Shown here: positions 7,500 to 15,207 of the stretch, one piece after another
Numbering within the stretch: the stretch's first letter is position 1
Layout of the letters: each line of letters begins with the position of its first letter
Origin: Arthrobacter sp. AZCC_0090
GTDB taxonomy: Bacteria; Actinomycetota; Actinomycetes; Actinomycetales; Micrococcaceae
Length of the DNA stretch: 64,000 nt
Direction of reading: 5' to 3'
NCBI RefSeq assembly: GCF_014207375.1
Contig: NZ_JACHEE010000002.1
Span: forward strand, 352,885-416,884
Notes under the pieces: generated by a model
Told to the model about the DNA's origin: nothing
Databases searched by the model: none
The model's input: the letters and a program-made list of their open reading frames with translations, nothing else
Program-made: the position numbers and the translations under genes

Positions 7500-9461
7500 T
7501 CAGCCCTTAGGAAAATCGATGTTGTAGCGGTACAGGAACGCAGCCACGGCGTCACGGTTGATGGCGAGGGCTGGCTTGTACGTTCCGTCCGCGTAACCGG
7601 TGGTGATGCCTGTGGCCGCCAACCAGCGGATCTCGTTGTAGAACGGTGCGCCAACCGGCACATCTGGGAACGTCGGTGCGTTCGCCGGCACGGCAGGCTT
7701 ACCCCTGAGACGGTAGAGGAAGGCTGCCATCGCCTCGCGGCTTACAGCTTCCCAGGGATGGAAGGTTCCGTCCGGGTAGCCCGTGGTGATGCCGGCGGAA
7801 GCCAACCAGCGGATCTCGTTGTAGAACGGTGCGCCGGCCGGCACATCGGAGAACGTCCGTGCATTCGCGGGAACCGCAGGGCTTCCTGAGAACCGGTAGA
7901 GGAAGGCCGCCATGGCCTCGCGAGTAATGGATGTGAGAGGACGGAAGGTGCCGTCAGGCCAGCCTTGCGTGATCAGGTTGTTAGATAGCCAGCTGATCTC
8001 GTTGTAGAACGCCGTGGTGGGAGTGACATCCGTGAAATGCCTGATGCCTGATGTGTCGTAGAGTTCAAAATCGTCCGTGGTCAGGGTGCCATTGCCGAGC
8101 AGGTTCAGGCCCATGCTGATGGCCGAAGCACCCGCCGGAAGCGCCGGTGAAGTCCACGTAGCGTGGCTCCATGCGGTTGACGCTGCGAAATACGGACTAG
8201 CGGTCCAGTATTGCCACGTGCCCAATCCCGTGCGGTAATACAGTTCGAATTGCGTCGTTGCAGTGGACGTGTACCAAGCCTTCATGTCATAGGTGTGGCC
8301 AGGGGTTGCACTTGGCGCGCACTCTCCTAGGTCGAGGGTCGGCAAGAGCTTGGCGTCCCCGCTGACATAGGCGGACATCACGAGCTGCTCGGCGTGGGTC
8401 CCCGCCGTACCCCCGTGGCCAGGGGTTACCGTGGTGAAGGTCGCCGTGTGGCTGCCGTAGTTGCCCTGTGCCCAGCACTGTGGCAGCCCCGAGGCTACCG
8501 GTCCGGCGGTCTCCATGCTGGCGTTCTTGATCAGGTTCCCCGCAGTGACCGCGGGCGGTGCCGCCGGCCCGGGGACAAGCGGTTTGGTTGCCCCGCCAAG
8601 GGTTTGCTGGACGGTTTGGACGGCGATCCGGCCAGCTGCCTTCTCCGCCGCCAGGAACTGTACATATTGCGTGAAGAGGGCAGTGGACACGGTCAGTGGG
8701 TCGGCAATGCCTGAACCCGGATCGACGCCGGTGCCGATGTGGTGGAAGGTTACTTGCACCCAGCCGCCGCCCGGTTCAGCCTTGGTGACCAGGTTCTGCA
8801 GGTCAGTCAGGGTCCAGGTGTTGTCCACCTCGTCCGGAGCCTTCGTGCTGTAAGGGTCAGCCGGGGGAAGTGTTTCGGCAAAGCCAAGCCCGGCGCTTCC
8901 GGGCACCTTGCTTTCCAGGTCGCCGAGCCCCCGGGCACTGTTGTATCCGCAATCCGCCACCGTTGTTTCCACGGCAGGGGTTAGGGACGCGAACGGGTAC
9001 GCGAAGCTCGTGACGTTGTGGAAGCCCATATTGTAAAGGTTGACCCGGTCATTGCAGATCTGGCGTTTGACCTCGTCCGGGCCCATTTGGGCCAAGTCCG
9101 GGTGGGTCACCGTGTGGCCGCCGATTTCGTTCCCATCCGCCTGCAGTGCCAACGCTTGTTGGGTTGTCATGTAGTTCGGGGCGTTGAGGAAGCCAGACGG
9201 CGTAAAGAACGTGCCCTTAAGCCCATTGGTTTTGAGGATTCCTGCGGCAGCGACTTGATCTGCGTTGGCGTCGTCAAACGTCAGGGTAATGATGGTGTTC
9301 GGGGCCGCGTGGGCGGCCGGTGCCACTATTCCGAAGACAGAAGTGGACATCAGCACGCTCACAACACCTGCGAGCCAACGCGATGTGCCCGGCGGCCGCA
9401 ACCGTTCAGCCTTGTGACGAGGTCGAGCCGAGACCATGACCTTTCCCTGTAAATGTTGCAT
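7500..9461 (-). CDS. Exported CE4 polysaccharide deacetylase with carbohydrate-binding-like domain and three SLH repeats
   Basis: 653 residues from the ATG at 9461; an ATG at 9437 with AGGGAAAGG before it is an equally good start. A signal peptide ends near AHA-AP (about residue 52). The CE4 domain follows directly with intact motifs: TFDD (61-64), HTVTH (116-120), FAYPFA and a TFHHI histidine, so it should hydrolyse N- or O-acetyl groups from a polysaccharide using a divalent metal. A jelly-roll domain homologous to that of the 3324-4730 protein comes next. The last 185 residues hold three SLH repeats (FYNEI.WL...ITTGY.DGT..P), which usually bind pyruvylated wall polymer. The open frame extends further upstream, but that part overlaps the epimerase gene and is not credible. 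It is the catalytically competent partner of the degenerate homologue. Confidence 0.88.
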   Translation of the reverse strand: MQHLQGKVMVSARPRHKAERLRPPGTSRWLAGVVSVLMSTSVFGIVAPAAHAAPNTIITLTFDDANADQVAAAGILKTNGLKGTFFTPSGFLNAPNYMTTQQALALQADGNEIGGHTVTHPDLAQMGPDEVKRQICNDRVNLYNMGFHNVTSFAYPFASLTPAVETTVADCGYNSARGLGDLESKVPGSAGLGFAETLPPADPYSTKAPDEVDNTWTLTDLQNLVTKAEPGGGWVQVTFHHIGTGVDPGSGIADPLTVSTALFTQYVQFLAAEKAAGRIAVQTVQQTLGGATKPLVPGPAAPPAVTAGNLIKNASMETAGPVASGLPQCWAQGNYGSHTATFTTVTPGHGGTAGTHAEQLVMSAYVSGDAKLLPTLDLGECAPSATPGHTYDMKAWYTSTATTQFELYYRTGLGTWQYWTASPYFAASTAWSHATWTSPALPAGASAISMGLNLLGNGTLTTDDFELYDTSGIRHFTDVTPTTAFYNEISWLSNNLITQGWPDGTFRPLTSITREAMAAFLYRFSGSPAVPANARTFSDVPAGAPFYNEIRWLASAGITTGYPDGTFHPWEAVSREAMAAFLYRLRGKPAVPANAPTFPDVPVGAPFYNEIRWLAATGITTGYADGTYKPALAINRDAVAAFLYRYNIDFPKG

Positions 9462-9540
9462 TGAGCTCAACCTTTCCTTCCAAGGTACTTGTTCAGTTGA
9501 ACGACGCCGCCCCAGCCGACGCGGCACCTTTTGTCGCGCA

Positions 9541-10545
9541 TCAGGAAGCCAGGGTGACCTTCCAACCCGAGGGATCCAGCACTTTTGCCGGCTTATAGTC
9601 GGCGGCGACGTTGAGGATGATTTCATCCAGGGTGGTCTTCGGGTCGAAGCCAACAAGCTCGAAAGACTTGCTGTTGTCCGGGACCCGCCGGCGCATGTCC
9701 TCGTACCCCTCCGAGTAAGCCTGCTCATAGGGAACCAAGGTGATGGGACTTTCGCTCCCCAGGAGTTCAACGATCCGTCGGGCCAGGGTCAGGATGGAAA
9801 TCTCGTGGCTGCCGCCGAGGTTGAACGCGTTCCCGTAAGCAAGCGGTTCCTCGGAAATACGGGTGATGGCGGGAACGATGTCACCCACGTAGGAGAAGCA
9901 CCTGGTCTGGTTGCCGTCTCCATACACCGTCAGAGGCTCACCGATGAGCGCCTGGCGCACAAGCCGCGGAACAACCATTCCATAGCGACCTGTCTGACGA
10001 GGTCCTACCGTATTGAAGAGCCGCACAATAGCAACCGGCAAGCCGAATTGGCGCCAGTATGCATGCGCAAAGGCCTCGTCGATGCCCTTGGCCGCAGCGT
10101 AGGTCCACCTGGACTTGAGCGCCGACCCCAGGATGCGGTCCGCCTCCTCCGAAAGGCTGTCCGAAGTGTTCTTGCCGTAGATCTCGCTCGTCGATGCCAG
10201 CAACAGAGAGGCACGCGACTCCAGGACCGAGTCCAGGACCACCTCGGTGCCATGGATATTCGTGCGGAGGCTCTCCAAAGGGTGGTCGACAATCAGGTTC
10301 ACGCCAACGGCGGCCGCAAGGTGGAAGACCCGGTCTGCACCTGCCACAACTTTGTCCACTGCGTCCCGATCGAGAATGGTGCCCTCCACGAAGTGGAAGT
10401 TCCTGTGGCCGATCACGCCCTTGAGATTCTCCAGGCGCCCTGTCGACAAGTTGTCCAAGACCGCGACTTCGTCGCCGGCCGCCAACAAATGCTCAACGAG
10501 GTGGCTGCCTATGAATCCGGCACCGCCGGTGATTGCTGTTTTCAT
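9541..10545 (-). CDS. NAD-dependent sugar-nucleotide epimerase/dehydratase
   Basis: 334 residues of the extended short-chain dehydrogenase family. The dinucleotide motif GGAGFIGS is at residues 7-14, the catalytic STSEIYG...YAAAK set at about 120-155, and FNTVGPRQTGRYGMVVP and YGDGNQTRCF are typical of UDP-glucose 4-epimerase and UDP-glucuronate-modifying enzymes. It should act in the cytoplasm to make a nucleotide sugar for the polymer. It lies 31 bases after the UDP-sugar dehydrogenase, in the same direction, and before the SLH deacetylase, so the three likely form one transcript. The exact reaction (4-epimerase or UDP-glucuronate decarboxylase/epimerase) cannot be settled from sequence. 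Confidence 0.85.
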   Translation of the reverse strand: MKTAITGGAGFIGSHLVEHLLAAGDEVAVLDNLSTGRLENLKGVIGHRNFHFVEGTILDRDAVDKVVAGADRVFHLAAAVGVNLIVDHPLESLRTNIHGTEVVLDSVLESRASLLLASTSEIYGKNTSDSLSEEADRILGSALKSRWTYAAAKGIDEAFAHAYWRQFGLPVAIVRLFNTVGPRQTGRYGMVVPRLVRQALIGEPLTVYGDGNQTRCFSYVGDIVPAITRISEEPLAYGNAFNLGGSHEISILTLARRIVELLGSESPITLVPYEQAYSEGYEDMRRRVPDNSKSFELVGFDPKTTLDEIILNVAADYKPAKVLDPSGWKVTLAS

Positions 10546-10576
10546 TACTCCTGCTTCCGTCGAAAACCTGCTGGAT

Positions 10577-11962
10577 TTAGAGCCGGGTTACGTTGTCGGC
10601 CTTGGGCAAGCGGTACGTTGTGTCCAGGACTGCCGGTGCTCCGGCCAGCCAGTCAAGGTCCACCTCGCTGTGCCTCGTGTGCAGGATCACCAGATCCGCA
10701 CCCCAATCAGCAGGCGACAGCTCGGAATGGAGTGTGCTGCCATGGCCGTCGGGCGCCGTCTGGCACCAGGGATCGGAGTACGCGACTTCCGCTCCGTCGG
10801 CGATCAAGGCCGCGATGATCTCCAACGCCGGGGACTCCCGAAGATCTTCGACATCGGGCTTGTAGGCAACCCCAAGCACCATCACGCGGGCGCCGGAAAC
10901 ACCGTGGTTGCGGTCCGACAGGATACGGCGGGCCTTTTCCACCACCTGGTGCGGCCTGCCCGCAATGCCTGCCATCGCCTGCTCAATCACTGGTGCCGTC
11001 AAACGGGCTTTGCGCAATTGCCACAGCAAATAGTGGGGGTCGCACGGGATGCAATGTCCGCCGACGCCAGGACCAGGGGTGAACGGCATGAATCCGTAGG
11101 GCTTGGTAGAAGCCGCATCGATGACATCCATGACCTCCATGTTGAGTTCATGGCAGATATCAGCGAATTCGTTCGCCAAGGCGATATTGACGGCCCGGAA
11201 GGTGTTTTCCACGAGCTTGGTCATTTCGGCGACGTCCGCGGACGGAACGACGTGAACCAGCTTGGTGCTGGCGCTCAGAAGCCGCTCCGCAGCTTCACCG
11301 CAGGCCGGGGTCACGCCGCCAACTACCCGGGGCACGTCTTCGTGCGAGAACGAGTCCACCCCGGGATTGATGCGTTCCGGCGAGAATGCAACGAACACGT
11401 CCCTGCCCGGGATAAGCCCCTTAGCTGCCAACGGCAAAGCCAGAAGGTCACGCGTGGATCCCACATACGTCGTCGAGGTCAGCATCAACAGTTGGCCAGT
11501 GGTGGCAAAGTCGACTACGGAGGCACAGGCCGCCCGAAGAATACCGAGGTCCGGGACCAAATACTCGTCAACCGGGGTAGGAACACAAACAACTACTGCC
11601 GCCGCATGGGCAAGCAATGACAAGTCGCTGCTCAACATGAACGTCGGGTCAAGCAGTGCGTTGCTGAGCCGTTCCTTGTCGGAATCCAGAAGATCTGCCC
11701 GTTGCTCGCGGATCACGGCCAGCCGGGCGTCTGAGACATCCAGGCCCAAAACACGGCGGCCGGAGGCGTTGATAGCCAAGGCCGTAGGCAGGCCAACATA
11801 GCCCATGCCTACGATCGCCACGTCGAACGTGAATGTCTGGTCTTGCGTGGTTGTGGTCTGCGTTGAGCGGCCCTCCGGCCACGCCGGTGCCGGCGCGTGC
11901 ACGGACTGAGAGCTTCCGTTGAGCTCCTTCTTGAGGGTCTTTACCTTCGTGTTCGGTGCCAT
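10577..11962 (-). CDS. UDP-glucose/UDP-N-acetylmannosamine 6-dehydrogenase family enzyme
   Basis: 461 residues. An N-terminal variable stretch of about 45 residues precedes the Rossmann motif VGMGYVGLP. Family landmarks follow: TSTTYVGST, AFSPERINPG, KLVENTFRAVNIALANE, and the active-site GVGGHCIPCDPHY, where the cysteine forms the thiohemiacetal. The enzyme performs two successive NAD-dependent oxidations of a UDP-hexose C6 to a uronic acid. The sequence style is nearer to WecC/WbpA (UDP-ManNAc or UDP-GlcNAc) than to classic UDP-glucose dehydrogenase, but the substrate is uncertain. GGGAGG lies nine bases before the ATG. It is the first gene of a unit with the epimerase and the SLH deacetylase and has an unusual structured leader. 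Confidence 0.85.
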   Translation of the reverse strand: MAPNTKVKTLKKELNGSSQSVHAPAPAWPEGRSTQTTTTQDQTFTFDVAIVGMGYVGLPTALAINASGRRVLGLDVSDARLAVIREQRADLLDSDKERLSNALLDPTFMLSSDLSLLAHAAAVVVCVPTPVDEYLVPDLGILRAACASVVDFATTGQLLMLTSTTYVGSTRDLLALPLAAKGLIPGRDVFVAFSPERINPGVDSFSHEDVPRVVGGVTPACGEAAERLLSASTKLVHVVPSADVAEMTKLVENTFRAVNIALANEFADICHELNMEVMDVIDAASTKPYGFMPFTPGPGVGGHCIPCDPHYLLWQLRKARLTAPVIEQAMAGIAGRPHQVVEKARRILSDRNHGVSGARVMVLGVAYKPDVEDLRESPALEIIAALIADGAEVAYSDPWCQTAPDGHGSTLHSELSPADWGADLVILHTRHSEVDLDWLAGAPAVLDTTYRLPKADNVTRL

Positions 11963-11964
11963 GG

Positions 11965-12177
11965 TCAGTCGACCTCCCGGTGCCTGTTGTCTCCAGTGTG
12001 AAAAAAAGCCGGCGACGAAACGGGGTGTGCCCTGGTCTCAGAAGGCACGCGACCGCGCGTCGCCGGCTCGCTTGTGGGGGTACCCGCAGAATGCGGGAGA
12101 CCGGTCGCATTGGAGCTGATTTCTCGCCGGATTACCGGTTGGTTTTCCTGTAGCAAAGAATTCTTCCTGCGTTTCAT
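11965..12177 (-). CDS. Possible 70-residue leader peptide upstream of the dehydrogenase
   Basis: From an ATG at 12177 the frame encodes a basic, hydrophilic peptide beginning MKRRKNSLLQENQPV and ending two bases before the dehydrogenase ATG. No family is recognised. Its length, its ending just before the next start, and its reading through the terminator-like hairpin fit a leader whose translation could influence transcription, but it may be chance coding in a G+C-rich leader. Confidence 0.25.
   Translation of the reverse strand: MKRRKNSLLQENQPVIRREISSNATGLPHSAGTPTSEPATRGRVPSETRAHPVSSPAFFHTGDNRHREVD
12001..12067 (-). terminator. Terminator-like hairpin within the leader (candidate attenuator)
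   Basis: On the minus strand GCCGGCGACG (12067-12058) and CGTCGCCGGC (12017-12008) form a perfect 10-bp stem around a 40-base loop. Seven U follow at once (12007-12001). This is an intrinsic-terminator layout, but it lies only about 40 bases before the dehydrogenase start and some 460 bases after the previous stop, so conditional readthrough is more likely than simple termination. Confidence 0.55.
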
Positions 12178-12253
12178 CTCGAGACCCACTTATCCCCAAT
12201 TGAGTGGCGGTTGCCATCAAGAAGAGCGTATTAACCAACCCCTAGGGCGGGCG

Positions 12254-12275
12254 CGAGTGGGCTCTACCCGTCTTT
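12254..12275. promoter_or_regulatory. Shared 22-base element, copy 2
   Basis: Contains AGTGGGCTCTACCCGTC; one mismatch over 22 bases to the copy at 5071-5092. It is about 290 bases upstream of the dehydrogenase start. A partial third occurrence, ACTACCCGTC, lies at 12304-12313. Confidence 0.5.
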
Positions 12276-12525
12276 GGATGCGCTGTCCCGTCCGAGGGCG
12301 TTGACTACCCGTCCAAGCACTTTTAACCACTCGATTCAGTACTCGTTTTTGGCCCACACGGCCTCGAATCCCGCGCAGAGCGCTTCGGACAGGGCCCGCA
12401 TCCGCCGCCGTACCCGAGGGATCGGGAGTTTGGGAAGGGCGAACGACGGCGGAAGGAGACTACGGGAAGCGCGGGCACCGGAGTGGAGTGGCCGCAGCGC
12501 AGTGGCCCCCGAGTTCCGGGGGCGG

Positions 12526-15207
12526 CTAGCTCAGGCTCTCCATACCGTGAGCGCCGTTCATCAAGTCTTCACGATGGCTAATGCCGAGCTTGGCAAACAT
12601 CCGGTAAAGGTGGCCTTCCACGGTGCGCAATGACAGGCCCAAGCGGACGGCAATGTCCTTGTTGCTTGATCCCGATTGCACAAGCGTCGCGATTTCCTGC
12701 TCGCGCCGGGTGAGCTTCTGGAGATCGGGTGAGCCCCCCTCAACAGACGGACCGGCCTTGTCGAGGGCAGCGGTGCGGCGCTTGAGAAGTCGCTGTCCCT
12801 CAAGCTGGCGCGCTTTGTCCCCCCTGCTTTCCAGGATCCGGAGGGCATGGGCGGCGCAATCAGCTGCTGCAAGTTCCAGGCCCTCCCTGGCGGCCGATTC
12901 ACTCAGCTCAATGAGGCGATCCGCGTCCTTGTGCGCGAGTGCCAGCCCAACACTCAGGGCAAACTCCGCAGCTCGGCCTTCACTGCCCTCGGCTACCGCT
13001 GTCAGCCGGCGCGCCACGCTCGGGTCTCCCAGTCTCAGGACCAACATCAGGATGTCGATCTCGGCGCCTATTGCTCCGTCCGCGGCTGCCGAATCCGCAA
13101 GGGACATGAGCCTCGAGATCGCCGTCTGCGAGCCGGTCTGTTCGGCTCTCGCAACTGCAACATGTCCTTGGGCCAGCAGCGACGGATGCACACCTTCCTG
13201 GATCATTGCGTCGTACTCGCTTGAGTACGACGCAGCAGTATCGCGGCGTTTCAGGATCGACGCCGCATACGCGGCGGCAGCAACGGCGTCGGGCAGGTCA
13301 CTACCGATGTCGGAGACCCGCAGCATGCTGACCGCTTGGCGAAGCCGCGGCAGCGCCACGCCCAAGTCTCCCCTCCGCAGGTCCACCATTCCGGCCGCCA
13401 GGTGGAGCATCCCGCCCGAATAGATCAGCGAGTTCGGTGCTTGGGAAACATGATTCCGGAGGAACACTTCGAGGACGTCAAACTCACCCGCCTGTTGCAG
13501 GGCCTGGACGTAGCTGCGCATGACAAACCCCGCATACTGGAGGCTCCAGTCGCCGCCCGTAGCGACCATCTCCTGTATTCCCATCAGAATCTGGAGGGCA
13601 GAGAGAGGCCTCCCCGTGACCGCCAAGGCCTCTGCCAGCAGGGTGCCCGAAACCAGCCGGGACTCGTCGTCGTCGGTTTCGTTCCACATCTGGCGGAGCT
13701 CACGTTCCGTCTCGACATAGTGGCCCTCGGCTTGAAGGCCTTGCAGGGAAAGGAGCCTGCTGCCCACCTTTCCGCGCTCCAGTTCCCCGGGGTCGATGCC
13801 TTGCGGAGACTCAGCGAGCCTGGCGAGGGCCGCCTCCCATTCGTAAGCTGCCTGCTTGATGGCGTTCGGCCCCAGGCCTTGACGCCCGGCAAGTTGGGCC
13901 GCCAACATCGATGCCTGCCGGATCGTCCGCGGATCATTCGTCCGATCCACCACCCCGGCGAGCGACGACACCGATCCGCGGATGTCGCCGCGGTACCATT
14001 TTGCCCGTGCCACCTCCACTTGGGCAGCCAGCCTCAGGGACGGATCCTTGATCGCACCGGCCACTCGTTCCACGTAACTGGGGATGAACAGCCGATTGGC
14101 CAGTTGTGTCGCTTCAAGGATGTCGGCATCCGGAACCTTGGTGCCGGATTCCAATCCCCACGAGACGTAGCGCAGCAGGCCGTCCATGGTCTGCGGTCTT
14201 GCCTCCATCAGGTCCACGATGCGCCGTCGGATGGTCATGCTGTGCGCAGTGGGAACCAACTGCCGGATGACTTCGCCGACCAGCGGCTGGGCCAGACGGA
14301 CATGCCGGGCAGAGTCGGATCCGATCTCTATGAAATGCAGCTCCTGCAGTTCGTCCACGGCGTTCGAATCGCTTGCCTGTTGCACCACACTCAGCGGAAC
14401 GGGCTCTGCCAAGGCCACGGTCTCCAGAGTTTCACGCTGTTCGGGTTCCAGCATGAGGATCTGGTTCCTCACGAGGTCCATCAAACGCACGCTGGTTCCC
14501 CGAAGCTCACCTGAAAGCATCCAAGCGTCGTTACGGCAAACCAACTGGCCTAGCGATTTGGCGTGGTCAATGAGCTCCAGCAGGAACATCGGGTTTCCGC
14601 CGGAGTACTTGCAGAGGACGGCGCTGGTGCCTTGGACGACGGGCCCATCCAAGGCTTGGGCGCAAAATTGGTTGACCTCCTGCTCGTTGAGTGGCTGCAA
14701 GTCGAATCGGTCCACGAGTCCCTCGGACCACATCGAAAAGACCTCTGCCGGCGGCGCAGGATATGGACGGCACAAAAAGACGACTTTGGCGGCTTCCGCT
14801 GCCGCCAGTTGCGCCAGGACAGCCACGCTGCTGTCATCGATGTGATGTGCGTCTTCCACGATCAGCACAGCGGGGGCAGGGTGGGGCTGGCCTGCCGGGT
14901 TCAACGCCGCGACGACGGCCCTGAGGACGGACAGCGGTTCGTTGATCTGGCTCGGGGTCAAAGCGGTCAGCAGTGGTGCCAAAGCGGCAAATGGGACCGA
15001 TGACAAGGTTGGGCCGGCAAAGACCCTGAAGGGACGGACTCGCTGCCCCAGTTCATGGACCACTTCGTTAATCAAGGCCGTCTTGCCGATGCCTGCGTCG
15101 CCGAAAAGCAGCACACCCGGGCCGTTGACATCAAGAAGGCAGTCGACGACGGCGGCCATGACGCTGAATCGTCCAACCAACGGTTCGGTGGAAACCATCT
15201 CAGTCAT
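12526..15207 (-). CDS. Giant LuxR-family STAND ATPase regulator 1
   Basis: 893 residues: an AAA/STAND ATPase domain (about 1-250), a long helical middle likely made of TPR-like repeats (about 300-810) and a C-terminal LuxR helix-turn-helix (about 828-893) with LTRREQEIA and SLRTVEGHLYRMFAKLGI. Walker A is intact (GDAGIGKT, 36-43) and Walker B is good (VLIVEDAHHID, 114-124), making this the most complete ATPase of the array. The family (MalT-like) usually oligomerises on ligand and ATP binding and activates transcription. The start ATG overlaps the stop of regulator 2 (ATGA), so the two are translationally coupled. Ligand and targets are unknown; the adjacent polysaccharide genes are candidates. 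Confidence 0.88.
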   Translation of the reverse strand: MTEMVSTEPLVGRFSVMAAVVDCLLDVNGPGVLLFGDAGIGKTALINEVVHELGQRVRPFRVFAGPTLSSVPFAALAPLLTALTPSQINEPLSVLRAVVAALNPAGQPHPAPAVLIVEDAHHIDDSSVAVLAQLAAAEAAKVVFLCRPYPAPPAEVFSMWSEGLVDRFDLQPLNEQEVNQFCAQALDGPVVQGTSAVLCKYSGGNPMFLLELIDHAKSLGQLVCRNDAWMLSGELRGTSVRLMDLVRNQILMLEPEQRETLETVALAEPVPLSVVQQASDSNAVDELQELHFIEIGSDSARHVRLAQPLVGEVIRQLVPTAHSMTIRRRIVDLMEARPQTMDGLLRYVSWGLESGTKVPDADILEATQLANRLFIPSYVERVAGAIKDPSLRLAAQVEVARAKWYRGDIRGSVSSLAGVVDRTNDPRTIRQASMLAAQLAGRQGLGPNAIKQAAYEWEAALARLAESPQGIDPGELERGKVGSRLLSLQGLQAEGHYVETERELRQMWNETDDDESRLVSGTLLAEALAVTGRPLSALQILMGIQEMVATGGDWSLQYAGFVMRSYVQALQQAGEFDVLEVFLRNHVSQAPNSLIYSGGMLHLAAGMVDLRRGDLGVALPRLRQAVSMLRVSDIGSDLPDAVAAAAYAASILKRRDTAASYSSEYDAMIQEGVHPSLLAQGHVAVARAEQTGSQTAISRLMSLADSAAADGAIGAEIDILMLVLRLGDPSVARRLTAVAEGSEGRAAEFALSVGLALAHKDADRLIELSESAAREGLELAAADCAAHALRILESRGDKARQLEGQRLLKRRTAALDKAGPSVEGGSPDLQKLTRREQEIATLVQSGSSNKDIAVRLGLSLRTVEGHLYRMFAKLGISHREDLMNGAHGMESLS

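Larger units (their letters stand above)
11963..12525 (-). promoter_or_regulatory. 563-base leader/regulatory region of the dehydrogenase operon
   Basis: Transcribed leftward towards the dehydrogenase. From upstream it holds CAGTACTCG (12337-12345), ACTACCCGTC (12304-12313), the shared 22-base element (12254-12275), a small hairpin CCCGCA-GAA-TGCGGG (12083-12097) and a terminator-like stem with a U-run (12001-12067). A 70-codon frame is also open through the leader. It looks like a promoter followed by a long, structured 5' untranslated or leader-peptide region. Confidence 0.5.

Noticed and set aside
9436..11620. Two long plus-strand frames across the epimerase and dehydrogenase genes
   Set aside because: Both run antisense to well-recognised enzymes and have no recognisable motif or ribosome-binding site.
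13336..14514. 392-codon plus-strand frame
   Set aside because: Antisense to regulator 1, His/Arg/Gln-rich, no family; shadow frame.
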